Assembly: GCA_002403175.1 (NCBI GenBank)
Contig: DHHG01000274.1
Span: 1 to 16,871, forward strand
Direction: 5' to 3'
Length of the DNA stretch: 16,871 bases
DNA from: Syntrophaceae bacterium UBA4778
GTDB taxonomy: Bacteria > Desulfobacterota > Syntrophia > Syntrophales > UBA4778
In this document: positions 14,684 through 16,871 of the stretch, one piece after another
How positions within the stretch are numbered: the first letter of the stretch is position 1
How the letters are laid out: every line of letters starts with the position of its first letter
Translations under genes and position numbers: made by a program
The notes under the pieces: model-generated
The model's input: only the letters and a program-made list of their open reading frames with translations
What the model was told of the DNA's origin: nothing
The model's database searches: none

Positions 14684-15536
14684 AAGCGAATCAGCCGCCA
14701 GGAATCATGAGAATATGCAGCTCATGGACACAATCTCTGGGAAAGGGGGAATCACTACGAAAAAGATAATAGTCGCTTGTTTATCGATCTTCATTGCTCT
14801 TTGGTTCACGATTTCAGCAGAAGCAGCAGGTCTCTTTGGCCCGCCGGAGCCTATCGGTAAAAAAGAGGGGGGCTTACGTACTGGTATCGGATACCAGAAT
14901 TATCAGGATCGTTTTAAGAACGGTTCGGATTACATCTTTAAGCAGCGTGTGATCTATTCGGAGGCATCGTATGTCGCCCGTAGTCTGTGGGAAATATTCG
15001 GCCGAATTGGAATTGCGGATCTGAAGATTATAGATGCCTTTCCAAATTCGTCTGTTTTATCCATGTCCAAAAATGATTTTGAGGATAACTGGTCCTTTTT
15101 TGGGACACTGGGAGGCAAACTGTTTCACCCTGCAGGCGACAATTACGGGATAGGTATTTTCTTCCAGGCTTCTCATGCACTGAGTGATTACAACGATTCC
15201 GTTTCAGGCATTTTCAATGGGATACCTATTCTTTCTGAAATTAAAATAAAAAATCTCTGGGATGCTTCGATGGGTATAGGTTTTCAGGCAATGATATTCT
15301 CCAATACAAAATTGTACGGCGGACCTTATGTCTCCCATGCAGAGGCCGAGGTATCCCCTTCTCCATCGATCGGCTCAGCCGGTTTGACCTCAGGGGATAA
15401 TACGATCCAGAATAAGACAAAGGTCGGCGGATTTGTCGGAGTCGCTTTCCCACTGTACAAGATGTTCAATCTGAATATCGAGGCACAATGTACGGAGAGA
15501 GTGTCTATCGGTGCGGCAGTCACCTTTTCTTATTAA
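14676..15536 (+). CDS. Outer-membrane beta-barrel protein of the mla operon, unknown function
   Basis: The likely start is ATG 14676, overlapping the mlaA stop by eight bases, with GGAG close upstream. This gives 286 residues. A signal peptide (KKIIVACLSIFIALWFTISA, then EAAG) begins about 28 residues in, leaving an oddly long N-terminal region; an alternative start nearer the signal is possible but no ATG or GTG fits well. GGGGGA lies just before an ACG codon at the signal's start. The mature part has alternating polar/apolar strands rich in Gly, Tyr and Phe (GGLRTGIGYQNYQDRF, SFFGTLGGKLFH, NYGIGIFFQAS, LWDASMGIGFQAMIFS) and ends in VSIGAAVTFSY with a terminal aromatic residue, as outer-membrane barrels do. 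No family is recognised. Its place at the end of the operon suggests a partner of MlaA, taking the role that porins play in E. coli. This is inferred from position. Confidence 0.75.
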   Translation: MTESESAARNHENMQLMDTISGKGGITTKKIIVACLSIFIALWFTISAEAAGLFGPPEPIGKKEGGLRTGIGYQNYQDRFKNGSDYIFKQRVIYSEASYVARSLWEIFGRIGIADLKIIDAFPNSSVLSMSKNDFEDNWSFFGTLGGKLFHPAGDNYGIGIFFQASHALSDYNDSVSGIFNGIPILSEIKIKNLWDASMGIGFQAMIFSNTKLYGGPYVSHAEAEVSPSPSIGSAGLTSGDNTIQNKTKVGGFVGVAFPLYKMFNLNIEAQCTERVSIGAAVTFSY

Positions 15537-15651
15537 CACTCTCACTAATTGCAGGGCTGAAGTGCGCCGGATCGACGCTCATGAGACGAGATCGTCAAAC
15601 GAAGAAAAGGAATTACCTCTAATCGGGAAAACGGAAGAATGTTGAAGCCGC

Positions 15652-15766
15652 GACTTTAGCGAGCAAAGTCACGGGAGAATCCACCGGAGCAAGCTCCGGC
15701 GAACCCCCGATCCTTGAGGAAGATATTTTAAACATGATCCGCCGCTTACCCTGCCGCAAGCAGCGG
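15652..15766. repeat. Palindrome-rich intergenic region between convergent transcripts
   Basis: The 288-base gap 15537-15824 holds no gene but three hairpins in a row: GACTTT/AAAGTC (15652-15657 and 15665-15670), CCGGAGC/GCTCCGG (15684-15690 and 15693-15699, perfect), and CCGCCGCTT/AAGCAGCGG (15739-15747 and 15758-15766, one mismatch). The mla operon and the rubrerythrin gene converge here, so it may stop transcription from both sides, although T-runs are lacking. It also resembles a REP-like repeat or the debris of a mobile element. A genome-wide search would decide. Confidence 0.5.
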
Positions 15767-15824
15767 GGAATGCGCTCGCTGCCGGATTCAAATCGAATTT
15801 ATTTTCATTGTAAGCACAATTGAT

Positions 15825-16403
15825 CTAATAATTTTCCGCCAGCAATTCGTAATAGGCTGTGGGATGTTTGCAGGCGGGACATTCTTCGGGAGCTGCAGAC
15901 CCCTCGAATACATAGCCGCAGTTAATGCAGTGCCATTGGACGGGAGCAGGTTTGTTAAAGACCTCCTGTTTTTCAATGTTGTTCATCAATTTTCGATAAC
16001 GCGATTCGTGAAATTTTTCGACCTTCGCGATTTGCTCAAAGGAAACGGCGATTTCGGGGAAACCCTCATCGCGTGCAACCTTGGCAAAGTCGGAATAGAT
16101 GGTTGTCCATTCCAGATTTTCTCCAGCGGCAGCTTCCTCCAGGTTTGTCCTGGTATCGCCGATTACGCCTGCCGGGTAGCCGGCTGTAATCTCCACGTCT
16201 CCTCCCTCAAGGTAATTGAAAAAAACCTTGGCGTGTTCTTTTTCATTATCAGCGGTTTCGAGAAAAAATCTGGCAATCTGTTCGTAGCCTTCTTTTTTGG
16301 CTTTGCTTGCAAAATAAGTGTACCTGTTTCGCGCCTGGGACTCACCGGCGAATGCCTTCAGAAGATTTTTTTCCGTTCTTGTTCCTTTAATGCTTTTTCC
16401 CAT
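15825..16403 (-). CDS. rbr: Rubrerythrin
   Basis: The product has 192 residues, the usual length. ATG 16403 follows GAGGAG by about six bases. Residues 1-145 are the four-helix di-iron domain with ligands visible as E21, E54xxH57 (ETADNEKEH), E95/E98 (GENLEW) and E129xxH132 (KVEKFHE). Residues 155-192 are the rubredoxin-type domain, C159/C162 (CINCGY) and C175/C178 (CPAC), which holds one iron. Rubrerythrin reduces hydrogen peroxide to water in the cytoplasm of anaerobes, with electrons from a rubredoxin or NAD(P)H-linked donor. It lies downstream of a PerR/Fur-type regulator on the same strand (gap 162 bases), the common arrangement for peroxide-responsive control. A promoter-like pair lies in the gap. 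Confidence 0.97.
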   Translation of the reverse strand: MGKSIKGTRTEKNLLKAFAGESQARNRYTYFASKAKKEGYEQIARFFLETADNEKEHAKVFFNYLEGGDVEITAGYPAGVIGDTRTNLEEAAAGENLEWTTIYSDFAKVARDEGFPEIAVSFEQIAKVEKFHESRYRKLMNNIEKQEVFNKPAPVQWHCINCGYVFEGSAAPEECPACKHPTAYYELLAENY

Positions 16404-16518
16404 ACAGTTCTCCTCTCAATAAGAATATTGGATGAATCACGACAAGCAAAGTCGCTTCCGGCCAGTTATTTGTGCTTCTGTTTTCTATTCGGTCGCTTCA
16501 TGGTTTTATGTTTTTACA

Positions 16519-16548
16519 TTTATAATTCGGAAGCATTCCAGATTGTAA
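16519..16548 (-). promoter_or_regulatory. Candidate promoter of the rubrerythrin gene
   Basis: On the minus strand TTACAA (16548-16543) and TATAAA (16524-16519) are 18 bases apart. The spacer contains GGAATGCTTCC, a small inverted repeat, and the stretch ATTATAA recalls one half of a PerR box (TTATAAT). No full box is seen. It is about 115 bases before the start. Confidence 0.3.
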
Positions 16549-16565
16549 TGTTATGTCTTTTCCAT

Positions 16566-16871
16566 TCATTTATTCTGGAAGGAACGACTGCTGCCGGTTT
16601 TTTTCTGTATTTCCTTTTCCTTCGCTGAAATACAGACTCGGCAAACACCATAAAATTCCAATCTGCTGTCTGTAATCAGAAATCCGGTTTGCCTGGCGAT
16701 TTTCGTCCGAAGTGCAGGATCAAGGGGATCGAAATCGATGATATTTCCGCACTCTTCGCAAATCAGGTTTGCATGATCACTCAGGTCAGATTCATAGCGG
16801 TTTTCAGCCCTGTCAAACTGCAGGGTTTTTATCATGTGCAGTCGCGAGAATTCCTTAAGGGCGGCATAGGT
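16566..16871 (-). CDS. PerR/Fur-family metal-dependent repressor, 5' end beyond the window
   Basis: The frame is open from the right edge to a stop at 16566, giving 101 residues, the C-terminal two thirds of a Fur-family protein. The visible part opens YAALKEFSRLHMIKTLQFD, the hinge after the winged helix. The structural zinc site is present as CEEC (C38, C41 of the visible part) and CRVC (C77, C80). ITDSRLEFYGVCRVC matches PerR more than Fur. Lined up with Bacillus PerR, the regulatory metal site keeps H33 and D46, but has E27 for an Asp and N35 for a His. Its place before rubrerythrin supports peroxide sensing. An iron-sensing Fur cannot be excluded. The DNA-binding part lies outside the window. 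Confidence 0.85.
   Translation of the reverse strand, partial: TYAALKEFSRLHMIKTLQFDRAENRYESDLSDHANLICEECGNIIDFDPLDPALRTKIARQTGFLITDSRLEFYGVCRVCISAKEKEIQKKTGSSRSFQNK

Noticed and set aside
15864..16628. Open frame of 254 codons on the plus strand.
   Set aside because: It is antisense to rubrerythrin and the start of the regulator gap. Its Phe/Leu/Cys-rich peptide is typical of an antisense frame.

Overview
The window reads as chromosomal DNA of a Gram-negative anaerobe, most likely a member of the Desulfobacterota (old Deltaproteobacteria). This is inferred from gene content: rubrerythrin beside a PerR/Fur-type regulator, two formate-dehydrogenase sulfurtransferase (FdhD) paralogs, a B12-binding-type radical SAM protein, a multi-PAS sensor and a complete Mla outer-membrane lipid transport operon. 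No rRNA, tRNA, CRISPR array, transposase or phage gene was seen.

Layout. Bases 1-1847 (-): the N-terminal 615 codons of a receiver plus multi-PAS sensor protein that runs off the left edge. 2001-2901 (-): a YihY-family membrane protein gene broken by an internal deletion and frameshift, with a hairpin over its ribosome binding site. 3067-3206 (+): a remnant of a histidine kinase ATPase domain, itself interrupted by a short deletion. 3211-4730 (-): two overlapping fdhD-type genes, of which the upstream one lacks the cysteine-bearing loop. 4863-6518 (-): a radical SAM protein. 6519-7483: about 960 bases with no convincing gene. 7484-8023 (-): an Hcp-like protein with a Sec signal peptide. 8153-10027 (-): an LplT-like transporter fused to a PlsC-type acyltransferase.

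Divergent from that fusion is a plus-strand operon, 10283-15536: mlaE, a 104-bp inverted-repeat element, mlaF, mlaD, mlaC, mlaA and an outer-membrane beta-barrel protein. From mlaF to mlaC the genes overlap or nearly touch, mlaA follows after about 40 bases, and mlaA overlaps the barrel gene. The MlaF ATPase carries an extra C-terminal domain that looks like a degenerate GGDEF domain (GFNEF in place of GGDEF). This is the most unusual thing in the window. The palindrome-rich region 15537-15824 separates this operon from the convergent rubrerythrin gene (15825-16403, -), which lies downstream of a PerR/Fur-type regulator cut by the right edge (16566-16871, -).

How the parts fit together. The centre is an envelope-lipid locus. 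MlaE and MlaF would form the inner-membrane ABC core with the MCE protein MlaD. MlaC would carry lipid across the periplasm and lipoprotein MlaA would act at the outer membrane. The divergent LplT-PlsC fusion could recover and re-acylate lysophospholipid at the inner membrane. The right edge is a peroxide-defence pair. The left third holds signalling genes, two of which are broken by short internal deletions. All functions are inferred from sequence features read by eye, with no database search.
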